Of a stretch of 64,000 nucleotides of DNA, positions 17,181-27,806 are shown piece by piece; within the stretch, counting starts at the first letter, position 1; each line of letters starts with the position of its first letter. A model generated the notes under the pieces. That model was not told where the DNA came from, did no database searches, and saw only the letters and a program-made list of their open reading frames with translations. The DNA is from a bacterium. Lineage in GTDB: Bacteria > Armatimonadota > UBA5829. The stretch spans positions 26,516 through 90,515 of the forward strand of contig JAJFTD010000041.1 in assembly GCA_021373255.1 (NCBI GenBank), written 5' to 3'. The translations under genes were made by a program, and so were the position numbers.

Positions 17181-17390
17181 GCATACTTCTCCTTAAAGCC
17201 TGGCAAGATTCTATGCGGTTGATTAATGCCGGATAAGCAATTCTTACCAATATCAAGGACACACAAAACTCGGTGCTGCCTATAAAACACGTGGTGTATG
17301 TTTGGCACAAGCGTGTGGGCAGCACTCTTCTTCGAAGTAGCCTATCTGCTATTACGCAATGGATGGGCACTGCCCAAAACTCACTTGGCA

Positions 17391-17423
17391 CACAAAGGCG
17401 CCCCGGGTCTCCCCGAGGCGCCT
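17391..17423 (-). terminator. Terminator after the papain-like protease gene
   Basis: AGGCGCC / GGCGCCT arms (17396-17423) with an inner CGGG/CCCG extension. On the minus strand it is followed by TTTGTG. Confidence 0.65.
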
Positions 17424-17456
17424 CTTCTTCTCCTTGTCTCCATGTAGACAATCAGC

Positions 17457-20219
17457 CTACCACCTGGATCTCCAGGTCCCATTCCCACCGACTGTGGGCA
17501 GAGTAGTGAATCTGATTGCCTGACCATTCTTTACAGCACCAGCGGTATTATACGAGTACTTGCATGCTATCTTACCGGTCTCGTTCTCAATACCGATAGT
17601 GGCGCTTCTGCCTCCGCCGTAGTATGTGCTGCTCGCGGCGACTTCGAGGTACTGGAACGTTATGTCGTTCGAGCCCTCGGAGAGTATCGCCTGGAACGTG
17701 AACTTGGCGGCTGTGGAGGATCGATGAGGAACGCCGACCCAGCTTACAACCAGCTTTCTGCTGGGAGCGGTTCCTACTAAGCCAATATACACACTACCGC
17801 CTGCTCCCGGGTTGAGATCGTCCCAGTAGGGGCAGATTGTAGCGTTTGGCGCGTATGCATATGGCATGTTGGCGTTATATGGTGAGGTCACACCACTGGT
17901 CCCAAAGGTAATAAGCCCGTTTGAGCTGACATATATCCTCGAATAGGCCTTGCCGAAGAACGTAAATGCGAATGGCATGCCCACGCCATAAGCGGAGTTA
18001 TCGATCATTGACATCCTGCTGAATGAGGATGGATTAATCCAACTATACGTAGCAGGCAATATCTGGTATGTGCCGGTGCCACCACCACCGCCACCGCTGG
18101 TCACCGTGAGCCCAACATTTCTGGATGTGTTACCGGTGCCGTTGGTTGAGTTGGTAAACGCTACGGTATCGGTGTAACTACCTGCGGCAAGGCTTGCAGC
18201 AGAGGAGTTAATCGACACTGTAACCGTGGTGCTGGTCCCTGACGCCAGGGTGCCACTGGTAGCTGATAGCGTAACCCACGATTGTGTGGCTGACGCTGTC
18301 CAGGCTACACTGCTTCCACCGGTGTTGGTGAGCGTATAAGACACACTCGATGGACTGAACGGACCTCCAACAGCACCTGTGGATGTGAGTCCTGTGCTGG
18401 GGCTGACGGACAGTGTGCCAGGGGTGGGAGTGTTCTTGTCCGCAGCTTGGAGGGTGATCGTTCTGGTGGTATTGCCGGTACCGTTCGTGGTGTTGGTGAA
18501 CGAGACGGTATCGCTGTAGGTTCCTACGGTAAGGGCATTGGCGCTGGAGTTAACCATTACTGAAACGCTGGCGGTTGCCCCGGCGGCGAGGGTGCCACTC
18601 GTGGAAGAAAGGCTTGTCCAATCCTGGGTCTTGCTCGCGGTCCAGTTGATGCTGGTTCCACCGGTGTTAGTGAGCGTGTAGGTCACGCTGGAGGGGCTAA
18701 ACGGTCCACCAACAACCCCCGATACTGCAAGGCCGGATGCAGGCGATACCGACATAGCACCAGCGGTCGGCTGAGGTGGTGTGCTTGAACCCGAGGTAAG
18801 AGCCTTCAAGCAAACATTGGTGTTGCTGTAACTCGACGCAACGTCGGTCCACGATGTCCCGCTGCTGCTCATATAGCTCTGGCCGGTGCTTGCTGTGGCG
18901 GCGCTGCAATAACCGCTGTAGGGCCGCTCGATGGGGATGGGGTAGCTATACCCAGGGGTGTTCAGCTTCACAACCACTGAGAACTTATGCCCGGATGTAA
19001 TCTGGACCGGTGTTGTAAGTTTGATGGTGTGATAACCGGCGGTATCGATCGTGCCCGACTGTGTGGCTGCGGGACTCGAAGAAAGCGGGCCGCTGGTGGG
19101 GTCGAGGTATACATAGAGAGTATAGGTCGATCCCGCTGAAGCCGAATACCAGGCAGCAGCAGCCAGGTTTTCTGTGGCGGCCGAGGTGAATACATTGGCA
19201 AACCACGCGGTGTTGCTGCCATATCCTGTGCTGGATATCCAGCCATAAGGATCGTGCTGATACATCCTGCTATAGTTTGATGCGGGTTCCGCTCGGAACA
19301 CTGCATTCTCGGTGTATCCGAGTCGAGAATCATAATAGGACATATAGAAGTAGCCCGCATTGCCCCAATATGTTCCCCAACTGTTTCGGATCAGGAATGC
19401 GCCATTACCGGGGGGTGCGGTGAGGAAGTTGCTGGCAGAGTAGTTATCGTCCCAGCCGACTATACAAACAGCATGGTTTGCGCTGCTGCCGCCGTTGTAA
19501 TAATAGCCTGTGGTAGAGGACTTGTAATAAGAGTTGCTGTGATAGTAAGTCGTATAAACGGCGCCGTAGGTCATCACGGCGTCCTTAATTGCGGCATTGT
19601 CCAGCGCATTTGTCCTGTTGGGCAAATAAATGACCTCGTTAGCATACTTCTGTGGAGCTAGTCCTGCAGGCGAGGTGCAACTGGATGCATTGTAGGGATC
19701 GCTGGCTTCGGCAATTGGGCCGGCCCATCTCGTGAGGTAGGCGGTGGACATGGTTCGGTTCCCGCCTGAGCAGCAGGAGATATCGAACCCGTGGCGGTTC
19801 TTGAGGTTGTTTTCCGAGAAGTTCAATGACTCGCCGGGCATCAACGATGACTCAAGAGATCCATAGGTGGCAAATGACCAACAGCTTCCGCACGAACCCT
19901 GGTCTCTCACTGGAGTGAGTTTACTAAGGGATCTGAGGTCATAGGTGGCTGGTGCGGCGGCGGCTGTTACAATGTCCGGCGCTGCGATGAAGCTGAGGTC
20001 GATAGGTTCCGGAACGAGTCCGGACGGGATGCCTGCCTCTGCGGACTGGAGGATGCTGACCTCAGGTGACTGGAAATACTCCAAGAACGCCGGGTTCTCC
20101 GGCGCTAGGGAGGGAGTGCTGGTGCTCTGTGCAATAGCGCACGATCCACCGAACACGACCAGGGCGGCCGCTGATAAGAGAATAAGCGGGATACTGGTCA
20201 TTCTTTTCCTGATTATCAT
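17457..20219 (-). CDS. Secreted papain-family (C1A) cysteine protease with two BACON/Ig-like repeats
   Basis: 920 residues. A signal peptide ([20 protein letters not shown]) and propeptide-like region come first. The mature C1 domain starts near [20 protein letters not shown]: catalytic Cys in [16 protein letters not shown], His in [15 protein letters not shown], Asn in [26 protein letters not shown] lectin-like domain follows (about 310-470). Two ~95-residue BACON-type repeats share [31 protein letters not shown]. A Gly6 linker then leads to a beta-rich C-terminal domain ([17 protein letters not shown]). It should cleave extracellular protein or peptidic polymers. The start ATG has AAAGGA upstream and a clear promoter. 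Confidence 0.88.
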   Translation of the reverse strand: MIIRKRMTSIPLILLSAAALVVFGGSCAIAQSTSTPSLAPENPAFLEYFQSPEVSILQSAEAGIPSGLVPEPIDLSFIAAPDIVTAAAAPATYDLRSLSKLTPVRDQGSCGSCWSFATYGSLESSLMPGESLNFSENNLKNRHGFDISCCSGGNRTMSTAYLTRWAGPIAEASDPYNASSCTSPAGLAPQKYANEVIYLPNRTNALDNAAIKDAVMTYGAVYTTYYHSNSYYKSSTTGYYYNGGSSANHAVCIVGWDDNYSASNFLTAPPGNGAFLIRNSWGTYWGNAGYFYMSYYDSRLGYTENAVFRAEPASNYSRMYQHDPYGWISSTGYGSNTAWFANVFTSAATENLAAAAWYSASAGSTYTLYVYLDPTSGPLSSSPAATQSGTIDTAGYHTIKLTTPVQITSGHKFSVVVKLNTPGYSYPIPIERPYSGYCSAATASTGQSYMSSSGTSWTDVASSYSNTNVCLKALTSGSSTPPQPTAGAMSVSPASGLAVSGVVGGPFSPSSVTYTLTNTGGTSINWTASKTQDWTSLSSTSGTLAAGATASVSVMVNSSANALTVGTYSDTVSFTNTTNGTGNTTRTITLQAADKNTPTPGTLSVSPSTGLTSTGAVGGPFSPSSVSYTLTNTGGSSVAWTASATQSWVTLSATSGTLASGTSTTVTVSINSSAASLAAGSYTDTVAFTNSTNGTGNTSRNVGLTVTSGGGGGGTGTYQILPATYSWINPSSFSRMSMIDNSAYGVGMPFAFTFFGKAYSRIYVSSNGLITFGTSGVTSPYNANMPYAYAPNATICPYWDDLNPGAGGSVYIGLVGTAPSRKLVVSWVGVPHRSSTAAKFTFQAILSEGSNDITFQYLEVAASSTYYGGGRSATIGIENETGKIACKYSYNTAGAVKNGQAIRFTTLPTVGGNGTWRSRW

Positions 20220-20257
20220 ACTACCCTATCCTTTCTTTGGCAGATGCCATATTGTAG

Positions 20258-20286
20258 AGTGTAGTTCTAGCTCTGCAATATGTCAA
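20258..20286 (-). promoter_or_regulatory. Promoter of the papain-like protease gene
   Basis: On the minus strand TTGACA (20286-20281), a 17-bp spacer and TACACT (20263-20258), about 38 bp upstream of the ATG. Confidence 0.65.
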
Positions 20287-20410
20287 GTAGATATTACTAA
20301 TTGTCGCACAGGTGTAACAGACTGCCTGCTACAATTTGCTGATGTGGCTAGCAAGCGAGCGTAAAGTGGTGAATAGTGAATATATCGTTGTGCTGTGTGA
20401 ATATTATGGG

Positions 20411-21919
20411 TTAATGAACAGCCTTGGATGAGGGTAATGAAGAGGTTTTTATGGGGGCTTTTGAGACCTTATTTCCATCCCCGAACTCCAGCCCATGCCA
20501 CCCCGTCTGATCTACCGTCATTTTCATCAATTTGGTAGTAACCTGCACAAACAAGTCCTCATGCAGGTTCAAGGCGTCGAGTGGAATCTCGGTTTCAAGC
20601 ACATTGTTTCTATATGCCCAAGGTGTGAATACGGACGATGTCTTTGTTTTTGGTTTAATTGAGATAGTATACCATTGGCTCGAATCGGTATCGCTGATTC
20701 CGCGCAGGTTCAAGGTGTAGCTGATCCGCTTGGAGAGATGCCCTACATAGTCTATCCTTGCGTATAAGTGCTTGTCGTCTCTGCACAGATAGATAGTCCT
20801 GACATCTCCACCTTTATTAAACCCAGCCATCACATAGTCATCCACAGGGTCGACAATTGATGGTGGTATTGAAGACCAATCGCTCGGGTTACCGTCCACT
20901 GTGATTTTGCTATGACTTACCAACGGTATAGTGCGGTCCGGTAAACTGCCGAATATCTCGTTTCCCCTGGCAAAACTCATTAGGAAGCCCTTTTCCACAG
21001 CCGTTTGAGTCCGGTATTGCTTGATCGCGCGGCGTTTACGCTCGGCTATCTCTGGTGTCAGGCTCATTGAGAACCACTTTGTATCTCCACCCGTGAGGGC
21101 ATATGGTGGGGAAAGAGGTTCATTTGAATGGTCACCCTTTGGAACAGGCCAGTCGCCTCTGTGAACAAGATAGGTGTGAACTCTGATCTTGGTGGCGAAG
21201 TCGTGATGTTCAGCCATCAACTGTTCCACGGCTGCGGTGACAAAACAATATGTCGCGTAATGGTCCTGGTGATTATCGAGTGGGTGGGGCAAATATATAT
21301 CTGTCGGCCTGCACTCTTCAATCAGCCTCACAACATCCCTGAGGAGGCTGTCGCCGCAGTAGGGAGCTCGCCAGGTGAATGCGTTAGTATAAGGAGAGTG
21401 GTTGGAGCCGGTGGCGCGGGAGAGATACAGTGAATCGCGAGTCCAATACTGGTCCCACAACTTGGCGATGCCTCTGTCAGGATAACCAAAGAACGTCACC
21501 CGCTCCGGCCCGACACCCATAATCGACAGGGCCCTTAATGTCTCTTTCTGCCGCTTATATGCAAACTCAATACAACGCTGCGGAGTAATTTTAATTGTCT
21601 TATAAGCACGCCCAACCGCCACCCTGAAACCGTCGCCATTAGTGATCAGCGCAACATGCACATTCGCTCCTGCCTTTTCAGCAGTCCCGATCATCCCCGC
21701 ACAGCCCAGGGTCTCGTCATCGGAATGTGGTGCGAACACCAGAATGGAGTCCCCCTTTTTGGGAAGTTGCGCGGATGTTACAGGATTATACTGCTGCCAT
21801 TCATTTGCCAGGTGTATCTTAAACTGAATAGCGAGCGCCATGAGCAGCGTACCCGTAGCTACAATGCTCATCACAGTCAAAGCCAATCTCAGCAGTCTAC
21901 GAAATCTGAGTCTTTTCAT
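20411..21919 (-). CDS. PIG-L/LmbE-type deacetylase with C-terminal CBM9-like domain
   Basis: 502 residues. An N-terminal signal anchor (LALTVMSIVATGTLLMALAI) precedes the PIG-L domain: zinc motif APHSDDETLGCAG (about 60-72), NGDGFRVAVGR and LPHPLDNHQDHYATY (second zinc-site His/Asp/His). These enzymes remove acetyl groups from GlcNAc-type sugars. From about residue 305 a domain of CBM9-like type begins with ITVDGNPSDWSSIP and ends ITLDQTGWHGLEFGD-like (actual MTVDQTGWHGLEFGD), suggesting binding to a saccharide. It is probably on the outer face of the membrane, acting on envelope or environmental glycans. It ends ~190 bp from the protease promoter on the same strand; no operon is obvious. Confidence 0.82.
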   Translation of the reverse strand: MKRLRFRRLLRLALTVMSIVATGTLLMALAIQFKIHLANEWQQYNPVTSAQLPKKGDSILVFAPHSDDETLGCAGMIGTAEKAGANVHVALITNGDGFRVAVGRAYKTIKITPQRCIEFAYKRQKETLRALSIMGVGPERVTFFGYPDRGIAKLWDQYWTRDSLYLSRATGSNHSPYTNAFTWRAPYCGDSLLRDVVRLIEECRPTDIYLPHPLDNHQDHYATYCFVTAAVEQLMAEHHDFATKIRVHTYLVHRGDWPVPKGDHSNEPLSPPYALTGGDTKWFSMSLTPEIAERKRRAIKQYRTQTAVEKGFLMSFARGNEIFGSLPDRTIPLVSHSKITVDGNPSDWSSIPPSIVDPVDDYVMAGFNKGGDVRTIYLCRDDKHLYARIDYVGHLSKRISYTLNLRGISDTDSSQWYTISIKPKTKTSSVFTPWAYRNNVLETEIPLDALNLHEDLFVQVTTKLMKMTVDQTGWHGLEFGDGNKVSKAPIKTSSLPSSKAVH

Positions 21920-21991
21920 ATAGTGGTTGCAGGTTAATGGTGCACATCATGTGCAGACAGCCCGTTTTTGAGGTAGTGTGTGAGGTAAATA

Positions 21992-22082
21992 TGGCGGAGT
22001 GGCTGGGATTCGAACCCAGGAGGGAGTTGCCCCCCTACAGCATTTCCAGTGCTGCTCCTTCGACCAACTCGGACACCACTCC
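21992..22082 (-). tRNA. tRNA-Ser (anticodon GGA)
   Basis: 91 nt including encoded CCA, on the minus strand. Acceptor stem GGAGTGG/CCACTCC, anticodon stem CAGCA/TGCTG with loop CTGGAAA (anticodon GGA), a long variable arm (GGGGGGCAACTCCC region) typical of class II tRNAs, and T-loop GGTTCGAATCC. Confidence 0.96.
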
Positions 22083-22092
22083 ATACGCAAAA

Positions 22093-22122
22093 ATGATACC
22101 ATAACCAGTTCACCACAGTCAA
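22093..22122 (-). promoter_or_regulatory. Promoter of tRNA-Ser
   Basis: On the minus strand TTGACT (22122-22117), an 18-bp spacer and TATCAT (22098-22093), ending 10 bp before the tRNA. Confidence 0.7.
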
Positions 22123-22275
22123 TCACTTTGCGCACATGATTCTGCAAAGTGCTTGACCGGCGGGTTGCCAGAGGATATCATGATTGCACTTGGATCAGTT
22201 AGATGTATGGAGGCGGATATAGGGCGTTTTGTGACCAGCCATCAACATCGGTGAAAACTTCCGTGGATATCTTAC

Positions 22276-22998
22276 ATGATTCTTCTTGGATTAGTGATAG
22301 CCTTCTGTTTCTTAATGCTGGCATTTTATTGGTGGTCCGAGGGGATCATCGAAGCGTCTGATGCCGTCGTCCTCACTGCTGTGCTGGGTGGGTCAGCAGT
22401 CGGCGTCTGTGTGGCGTCCGGGTTCTGGCAGTTTCTGCTGGCATTTCTTCCTCTGGTTGGTATGCTTGGTTATGTCATCTACTCCTTCAAAATCGGCGGG
22501 ATGTATGCGATTTACAAACAGCAATGCCAAACTTATGCCTCCGCGATACAATTCGACCCAAGCAATCTAGGTGCACGTGAATACCTGGGCGATACACTCT
22601 ACAAAATGGGCAACTTGGACCAAGCCATTGATGAGATGCAGGCTGCGGTGCAGATGGGCGCCGGCATAGAGTGCCAATACAAGCTCAACAAATGGACCAA
22701 GGAGCGCGCCATCCGAGACTGTGTGAACCCCGTGTGCAGGCGCTGCGAAACCGAAAACCCCAAGGGTTCACACCGCTGCACACACTGCGGTACCGACCTG
22801 CCATATATCAGTCCATTGGGCCGCTGGCTGATGGGCGGAAGCAGGTCTGGTCTGCGCTTCTACCTCATAATCCTCTCCGGCGTGGCACTGATGGCCATTT
22901 CCATAATGCTCCTACCAATTGCCTATGTACTTATCCCCTTCGCGCTTATTCTAATAGTGTTAATCGGCTGGTCGTTCCTCAACTCCGCACGTTGGTAA
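22276..22998 (+). CDS. Membrane protein with TPR-like and zinc-ribbon segments, unknown function
   Basis: 240 residues. Three N-terminal membrane segments (about 1-20, 30-50 and 52-70) precede a TPR-like pair (YASAIQFDPSNLGAREYLGDTLYKMGNLDQAIDEMQAAVQ). A zinc ribbon follows with CxxC pairs (CRRCETENPKGSHRCTHCG), then two C-terminal helices (YLIILSGVALMAISIMLLP, ALILIVLIGWSFL). I do not recognise a named family. The mix of zinc ribbon and membrane helices recurs in this genome (48193 and 50647). It is monocistronic between tRNA-Ser and a gene-poor stretch. Confidence 0.7.
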   Translation: MILLGLVIAFCFLMLAFYWWSEGIIEASDAVVLTAVLGGSAVGVCVASGFWQFLLAFLPLVGMLGYVIYSFKIGGMYAIYKQQCQTYASAIQFDPSNLGAREYLGDTLYKMGNLDQAIDEMQAAVQMGAGIECQYKLNKWTKERAIRDCVNPVCRRCETENPKGSHRCTHCGTDLPYISPLGRWLMGGSRSGLRFYLIILSGVALMAISIMLLPIAYVLIPFALILIVLIGWSFLNSARW

Positions 22999-23372
22999 GC
23001 AGTGTGTGCTAAAGATACACAAGAGAGACTGAATCGCTGAGATGCTGAATGGATATGAAGACGCTGAATAAGAAAGTAAAAGCGTCCGGCGTTAGTCCCT
23101 TCTGCGTTTCATTTCATTCATCCCTTCAGCGATTCTGGGGACACGACATAGTGTGTTCGGCGGCTTCGGCATCAGGATGCCGAAGTAACTTGCGTTATCT
23201 CTTCGTCCCTTTTCGTGTTTTCGCCCTTCCGCGCTGTCGCAATTAAGAAACCTTTCGTATGCGCTATGTAAACAGCGCAGTGGTTAGCTCTTCTCAATGT
23301 TGGGGTAACCTAATATGGGAGCCCCGTTTCTGGCTACTTCATTGCTGCCCTCACGAAAGGAGGTATCGAGCA
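22999..23372. other. Gene-free interval with one strong hairpin
   Basis: No convincing coding frame; the ORF at 23049 lacks a ribosome site and has no protein-like character. A hairpin at about 23164-23186 (CTTCGGCATC / GATGCCGAAG with a minimal loop) is the only clear structure. Confidence 0.5.
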
Positions 23373-23879
23373 TTGAGTAAGATACGACCTGCCAAAATCA
23401 GGAATAACGTGCAAGATTTCGACGATCCCTACATAGAAGATGAAGCTCTTGAAGAGAATACCATTTGCAGTCATTGTGGAGCTATATTTGCAGCTGGGCG
23501 CTGGTATCTAGAAGGAGAAGTGCCGAAGCACGAAATTGAGGGCGCTGAGCCTCACGCAACCTTATGTCCGGCGTGCCGGAAGCAGCGTGACAGGATGCCC
23601 GGCGGTGTGCTGACATTGACCGGTACATTTGTTGATGAGCATTCCGATGAGATCCTGAATTTAATCCGCAACGAGAGCCGTAAAGCGCTCAGCGATAATC
23701 CATTGGAACGCATAATGGATTTGAACTCTTCACCGGAAGAGATTGTCATAAATACAACTAATGAAAAACTTGCCCAAAGACTTGGCAAGGCAATCAACAA
23801 AGCATATAGTGGTCATATAGAATATAAGTGGTCGGGAGATAATAAACTGGTCCGCGTGAACTGGCACAGGGATGATTAA
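23373..23879 (+). CDS. BCAM0308-like zinc-ribbon protein
   Basis: 168 residues from TTG 23373, chosen because AAAGGAGG lies 10 nt upstream; the longer frame from 23259 has no such signal. A zinc ribbon uses CSHCG (Cys pair) and CPACRKQRD (Cys pair). The following motif PGGVLTLTGTFVDEHSDEILNLIRNE matches what I recall of the BCAM0308 family, related to the NMD3 N-terminal zinc region. The C-terminal half predicts alternating beta strands and helices (EEIVINTTNEKLAQRLGKAI). Its biochemical role is unknown. The next gene starts 45 bp downstream on the same strand, so co-transcription is likely. Confidence 0.75.
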   Translation: MSKIRPAKIRNNVQDFDDPYIEDEALEENTICSHCGAIFAAGRWYLEGEVPKHEIEGAEPHATLCPACRKQRDRMPGGVLTLTGTFVDEHSDEILNLIRNESRKALSDNPLERIMDLNSSPEEIVINTTNEKLAQRLGKAINKAYSGHIEYKWSGDNKLVRVNWHRDD

Positions 23880-23924
23880 TTCCTGGCGTTCGAGTAAGAC
23901 ATCCTGCCAAAGGGGGAAACTGAA

Positions 23925-24314
23925 TTGGACATGATGGATTTCCTGAAGAAGTCATTAAACTTCGGCCTGGGCGCAGTCGCATTGAGCGCCGAGAAGATTA
24001 AGCAGATGACGGATGAAGCCGTCTCGCGTGGTGAGATGAGCACCGATGAGGCCAGGCAGTTTGTTGATGATGTCTCCAAAAAAGCAGAGGAAGAAAAGAA
24101 AAACTTCCAGGATTGGATGCGAGAACAAGCCTCCAAGATGATGCAGCAGGCTGGTATGGCTGAGGCAAACCGGGTGACTCAGCTCGAACAGGAGCTTGTC
24201 GCGATGGAACGCCGCGTGACTCATCTTGAAAGTGAACTAGCTGAACTGAAGTTAATCCAGGGCACACCAACATGCACGGTGGACCCATCCACAGGCGAAT
24301 GTAAGCCGGAGTAG
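23925..24314 (+). CDS. Phasin-like amphipathic coiled-coil protein
   Basis: 129 residues from TTG 23925 (an ATG at 23931 is possible) with an AGGGGG site upstream. The sequence FLKKSLNFGLGAVALSAEKIKQMTDEAVSRGEMSTDEARQFVDDV resembles the phasin/poly(hydroxyalkanoate)-granule-associated family. A long coiled coil with Leu/Met heptads follows (about 85-113). Such proteins coat granules or act as membrane-stress chaperones. The tail contains CTVDPSTGEC. No PHA synthase is in the window, so granule coating is not shown. It is 9 bp from the AarF kinase gene and probably in its operon. Confidence 0.7.
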   Translation: MDMMDFLKKSLNFGLGAVALSAEKIKQMTDEAVSRGEMSTDEARQFVDDVSKKAEEEKKNFQDWMREQASKMMQQAGMAEANRVTQLEQELVAMERRVTHLESELAELKLIQGTPTCTVDPSTGECKPE

Positions 24315-24323
24315 GGGTATCGG

Positions 24324-25982
24324 TTGTTACTGGACAGGAGTCGCCGGCACCTGCAGAGATACAGGCAGATCGCCAGGATACTTGCAAGACATGGTTGGGG
24401 ATGGATGGTCAGCAGGCTTGGCTTTGCTGAGCATTTGAGAAGATACAGGGACCTGGGTCCGAAAGAAGAAGCGCCTGCACACGTCAGGATGGTGCTTGAA
24501 GAACTCGGGCCCACGTTCGTAAAACTGGGCCAGATCCTCTCCACACGCCCCGACGTGGTGCCGGAGGCATACCAATTAGAGCTTTCCAAGCTTCAGGATA
24601 CAGCGCCCACTGTGCCGTTTTCCGATATACGCGATGTCATAGAGTCGGAATTCGGGACATCTCTTGCTAATCTTTACCAGACATTTAACCATGAGCCCCT
24701 TGCGGCCGCGTCCCTGGCGCAGGTGCATCGGGCTACGTTGTTTGATGGCACGTCGGTAATAGTCAAAGTGCAGCGTCCGCATATAGAGGAACTGATTGAG
24801 ACTGATATCGAAATTCTTTTCAAGCGTGCAAGGTCCGTGGAGCAGCACTGGGAAAAGGCCAAGACCATTGGCTTGCTGGATGTGGTGGATGAGTTCGCGA
24901 TGACGCTTCGTGAAGAACTCGATTACACCCGCGAGGGCAGAAATACCGACCGTCTTCGTGACAACCTTTCGGACGAGCGATGTGTGGACGTGCCGCTGGT
25001 ATACTGGCATCTCACCACCAGAAGGGTCCTCACGCTTCAGGAGATCACAGGGACAAAGATCACCGATGTGGCCGCAAACCCACCTGAGGGAGTTGATCTC
25101 AAGGTTCTCGCGGATCGTCTGGCAAAGGCATTTCTGGAGCAAGTTTTTGTTGATGGGTTCTTTCACGCCGACCCGCACCCTGGCAATATCCTTGTTACTT
25201 CAGATTCAAAGATCGCCCTGCTCGATGCGGGACAAGTAGGCAGGCTGGATTCGGAAAACAGGGCAGGGGCCATACGTATGCTGATGGCTTTCGAGCAGCA
25301 GGATGCCAGAGTCCTTGCGGACGAGGTCATGAATCTGGGGATTAGCCAGGAAGATGTGGATGTTCGAAGGCTTACCACTGACCTGGGCAAAGTCTTGAGG
25401 AGTTATTACGATGCCCCTTCGCGCTCGGTCAATATGGGCAGGGTTCTCGGCCGGGTGTTGAATGTATCCGCCAAGCATAAAGTCCGTCTTCCTGCCAGCT
25501 TCGCAGTGTTGGGCAAAGTCTTTACGGACATAGAGGGAATATGCAGGCGTCTGGACCCTGATTTTAATTTTACCGAGGTTGCTCGTGGTTATGTCGGTAA
25601 AGCCGTAAGGAGCGAGTTGCGGTCCCAGGACATGCTTACTGAACTTTACAGATCGATGGTAGCCAGTCGTGATTTTCTTCTCAACCTGCCCGAACACCTC
25701 GACCGGTTGATACGCAAGGCAGTCGATGGCACGCTGAGAGTAGAATTCAAACACCAGGGGCTGGAGCAAGTCTCCGAAACATTCCGCGCTTCCGCCAACA
25801 AAATATCCATAGCCCTCATCGTCGCTGGAGCTATTGTTGGCTCATCACTGGTAGTGACAGCGGGTAGGGGGCCAATCCGCTGGTTCGGCCTCCCCGCCCT
25901 GGGCGTATTAGGTTATATTGTTGCCACGTTCTTCGGCACCTGGCTGATAGTGTCTATCATCCGCTCCGGCAAGCACCGGTAA
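24324..25982 (+). CDS. AarF/UbiB/ABC1-family atypical kinase
   Basis: 552 residues; TTG start 9 bp after the phasin-like gene. Family marks: the KxGQ motif GPTFVKLGQILSTRPDVVP, the Ala-rich loop EPLAAASLAQVHRA in place of a P-loop, the VIVKVQRP lysine, ELDYTREGRN, catalytic DGFFHADPHPGNILV and the metal site LLDAGQVGRL. Two C-terminal membrane helices (ISIALIVAGAIVGSSLVV, LGVLGYIVATFFGTWLIVS) anchor it. UbiB members act in quinone or isoprenoid-lipid handling and have ATPase rather than protein-kinase activity. The phasin-like neighbour suggests a lipid-associated role. Confidence 0.9.
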   Translation: MLLDRSRRHLQRYRQIARILARHGWGWMVSRLGFAEHLRRYRDLGPKEEAPAHVRMVLEELGPTFVKLGQILSTRPDVVPEAYQLELSKLQDTAPTVPFSDIRDVIESEFGTSLANLYQTFNHEPLAAASLAQVHRATLFDGTSVIVKVQRPHIEELIETDIEILFKRARSVEQHWEKAKTIGLLDVVDEFAMTLREELDYTREGRNTDRLRDNLSDERCVDVPLVYWHLTTRRVLTLQEITGTKITDVAANPPEGVDLKVLADRLAKAFLEQVFVDGFFHADPHPGNILVTSDSKIALLDAGQVGRLDSENRAGAIRMLMAFEQQDARVLADEVMNLGISQEDVDVRRLTTDLGKVLRSYYDAPSRSVNMGRVLGRVLNVSAKHKVRLPASFAVLGKVFTDIEGICRRLDPDFNFTEVARGYVGKAVRSELRSQDMLTELYRSMVASRDFLLNLPEHLDRLIRKAVDGTLRVEFKHQGLEQVSETFRASANKISIALIVAGAIVGSSLVVTAGRGPIRWFGLPALGVLGYIVATFFGTWLIVSIIRSGKHR

Positions 25983-26100
25983 GTATCTACGCGCTGAGAC
26001 ACCAAGTGCAAGGTTATGCTTTTATCCGAATGCCAGATAGGAGCATGCAGAAGGATTTTCATCAGTAATGGAGAACTATCAACCAGGCAACCATCCCATA

Positions 26101-26140
26101 AACGCGTAACATATTAACGCATTACGCGCAACGTATTAAC
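26101..26140. repeat. ACGCA-phased short repeat tract
   Basis: Units AACGCGTAAC, AACGCATTACGCGC and AACGTATTAAC, directly before rarA; same family as at seven other loci. Confidence 0.7.
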
Positions 26141-26163
26141 TCAACCGCTCCGAGGTACCAACC

Positions 26164-27498
26164 GTGGCCGATCTCTTGAAACAACCGATATCGCCCGATC
26201 AGCCGCTTGCGGCTCGGATGCGGTCGCGCACAATGGATGAGTTTGTTGGCCAAGAGCAGATTATCGGGCCTGGCACACTACTGCGTAGGGCTATTGAGCG
26301 GGATGAACTTCCATCGATGATCTTCTGGGGCCCTGCGGGATGCGGCAAAAGCACGCTTGCGAGCGTTATCGCCAATACTACACGGGCTCATTTTGAAAAC
26401 TTCAGCGCGGTTACATCAGGCGTGCCCGAGCTGCGCAAGGTGATCCAGCGGGCCAAAGAGCAGCGCCAGGTCAATGACCGACGGACCATACTCTTCGTTG
26501 ATGAAATCCACCGATTCAACAAAGCCCAGCAGGACGCTCTCCTGCCGCATGTGGAGAACGGCACGGTGGTCCTCATCGGCGCAACAACGGAGAACCCCTA
26601 CTTTGAAGTGAACTCTCCACTGCTCTCTCGCGCTCGAATACTTCGCTTTGAACCGCTTACCGATGAGCAGATTACAGGCATTCTCAAACGCACATTAGAT
26701 GACAAGGAGCGCGGGCTTGGTAATGAAAACGTGGCGGTTGAAGATGACGCTCTGGCTCATGTGGTTAATGTGGCTGAGGGAGATGCGCGCAACGCTCTGA
26801 ATGCTCTTGAAGCCGCCGTCGCAACTGCTGTGCCCGACCCCGAAACCGGTGCAAAACAGGTTTCGGTTGAAATTGCTGAACAAGCAGTGCAAAAACGGGT
26901 GTTGAGATACGACAAAAATGGGGATAACCACTACGATACAATCTCGGCTTATATCAAATCCATGCGAGGCTCCGACCCTGACGCGGCTGTATACTGGCTG
27001 GCGCGGATGCTGGCGGCGGGGGAGGACCCGAAATTTGTGGCGCGCAGATTGGTCATAGCTGCTGCGGAGGATGTCGGCAACGCAGACCCCATGGCGTTAG
27101 TTGTTGCCAATGCCGCGGCACAGGCGGTGCAATTTGTCGGGATGCCGGAGGCGCAGATACCTCTGGCGCAGGCTACCATATATCTGGCATGTGCTCCAAA
27201 AAGCAATGCGAGCTATGTGGCTATCAATCGAGCTAATAAGGATATCACGGAGAGAAAGGGTCCACCAATCCCCAGGCACTTGAGGGATGCAGGCTATCCA
27301 GGTGCCAAGGCGCTTGGGCACGGCAAGAACTACAAGTATCCACACGATTTCCCGGGGCATTATATAGACCAGGAATACTTGCCGCCCGGCGCTGCCAGTG
27401 GTCCTTACTATGAGCCTACCGAACATGGCCATGAAGCCAAGTTCAAGCAGCGTTTGGAGCGGCTTAAGGGTGTTGATACTGACAAGAGCGATAGCTGA
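26164..27498 (+). CDS. rarA: Replication-associated recombination protein A (RarA/MgsA), AAA+ ATPase
   Basis: 444 residues from GTG 26164 with GAGGT upstream. Motifs: the N-terminal signature [20 protein letters not shown], Walker [10 protein letters not shown], Walker [22 protein letters not shown], sensor 1 [12 protein letters not shown] and the arginine finger SRARIL. The clamp-loader-like C-terminal tetramerisation domain includes [22 protein letters not shown] and ends with [17 protein letters not shown]. It acts at stalled replication forks with SSB. The protein is full length and not part of an evident operon. Confidence 0.95.
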   Translation: MADLLKQPISPDQPLAARMRSRTMDEFVGQEQIIGPGTLLRRAIERDELPSMIFWGPAGCGKSTLASVIANTTRAHFENFSAVTSGVPELRKVIQRAKEQRQVNDRRTILFVDEIHRFNKAQQDALLPHVENGTVVLIGATTENPYFEVNSPLLSRARILRFEPLTDEQITGILKRTLDDKERGLGNENVAVEDDALAHVVNVAEGDARNALNALEAAVATAVPDPETGAKQVSVEIAEQAVQKRVLRYDKNGDNHYDTISAYIKSMRGSDPDAAVYWLARMLAAGEDPKFVARRLVIAAAEDVGNADPMALVVANAAAQAVQFVGMPEAQIPLAQATIYLACAPKSNASYVAINRANKDITERKGPPIPRHLRDAGYPGAKALGHGKNYKYPHDFPGHYIDQEYLPPGAASGPYYEPTEHGHEAKFKQRLERLKGVDTDKSDS

Positions 27499-27806
27499 GT
27501 CAGTAGTGAGGTGATGGCGGCTCGGTGAGATATAGATGCCGCTGGGGTATCATATTATGACAGAACTTTGCACAGGACACGTATGCGTAGAGTGCAAAGC
27601 AAACGGATGTGGTTATAAAAGATGTTAAAATGATACCTGGCGAGAACTTGGCGAAATCCATTGCTGTTTTAGCGAAGATAAGGTATAATGCGCAATATTC
27701 TCCGGCCGCTCTGAGTTAGAACGAGTTCCCGAAACACAGTGGCGGCGTTGAATAAGATATTGGAAAGGTCTGGGTTTATCTCACCTTTCCGGAGGCAATA
27801 TCGGGT
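27499..27806. other. Intergenic region with a promoter only
   Basis: No coding frame is visible on either strand. The one clear signal is the promoter at 27661-27689. Confidence 0.5.
27661..27689 (+). promoter_or_regulatory. Promoter of the DUF948-YtxH operon
   Basis: TTGCTG (27661-27666), a 17-bp spacer and perfect TATAAT (27684-27689). Confidence 0.65.

Noticed and set aside
23049..23246. Short frame after the zinc-ribbon membrane protein
   Set aside because: It crosses a strong hairpin, lacks a Shine-Dalgarno sequence and has no coding character.
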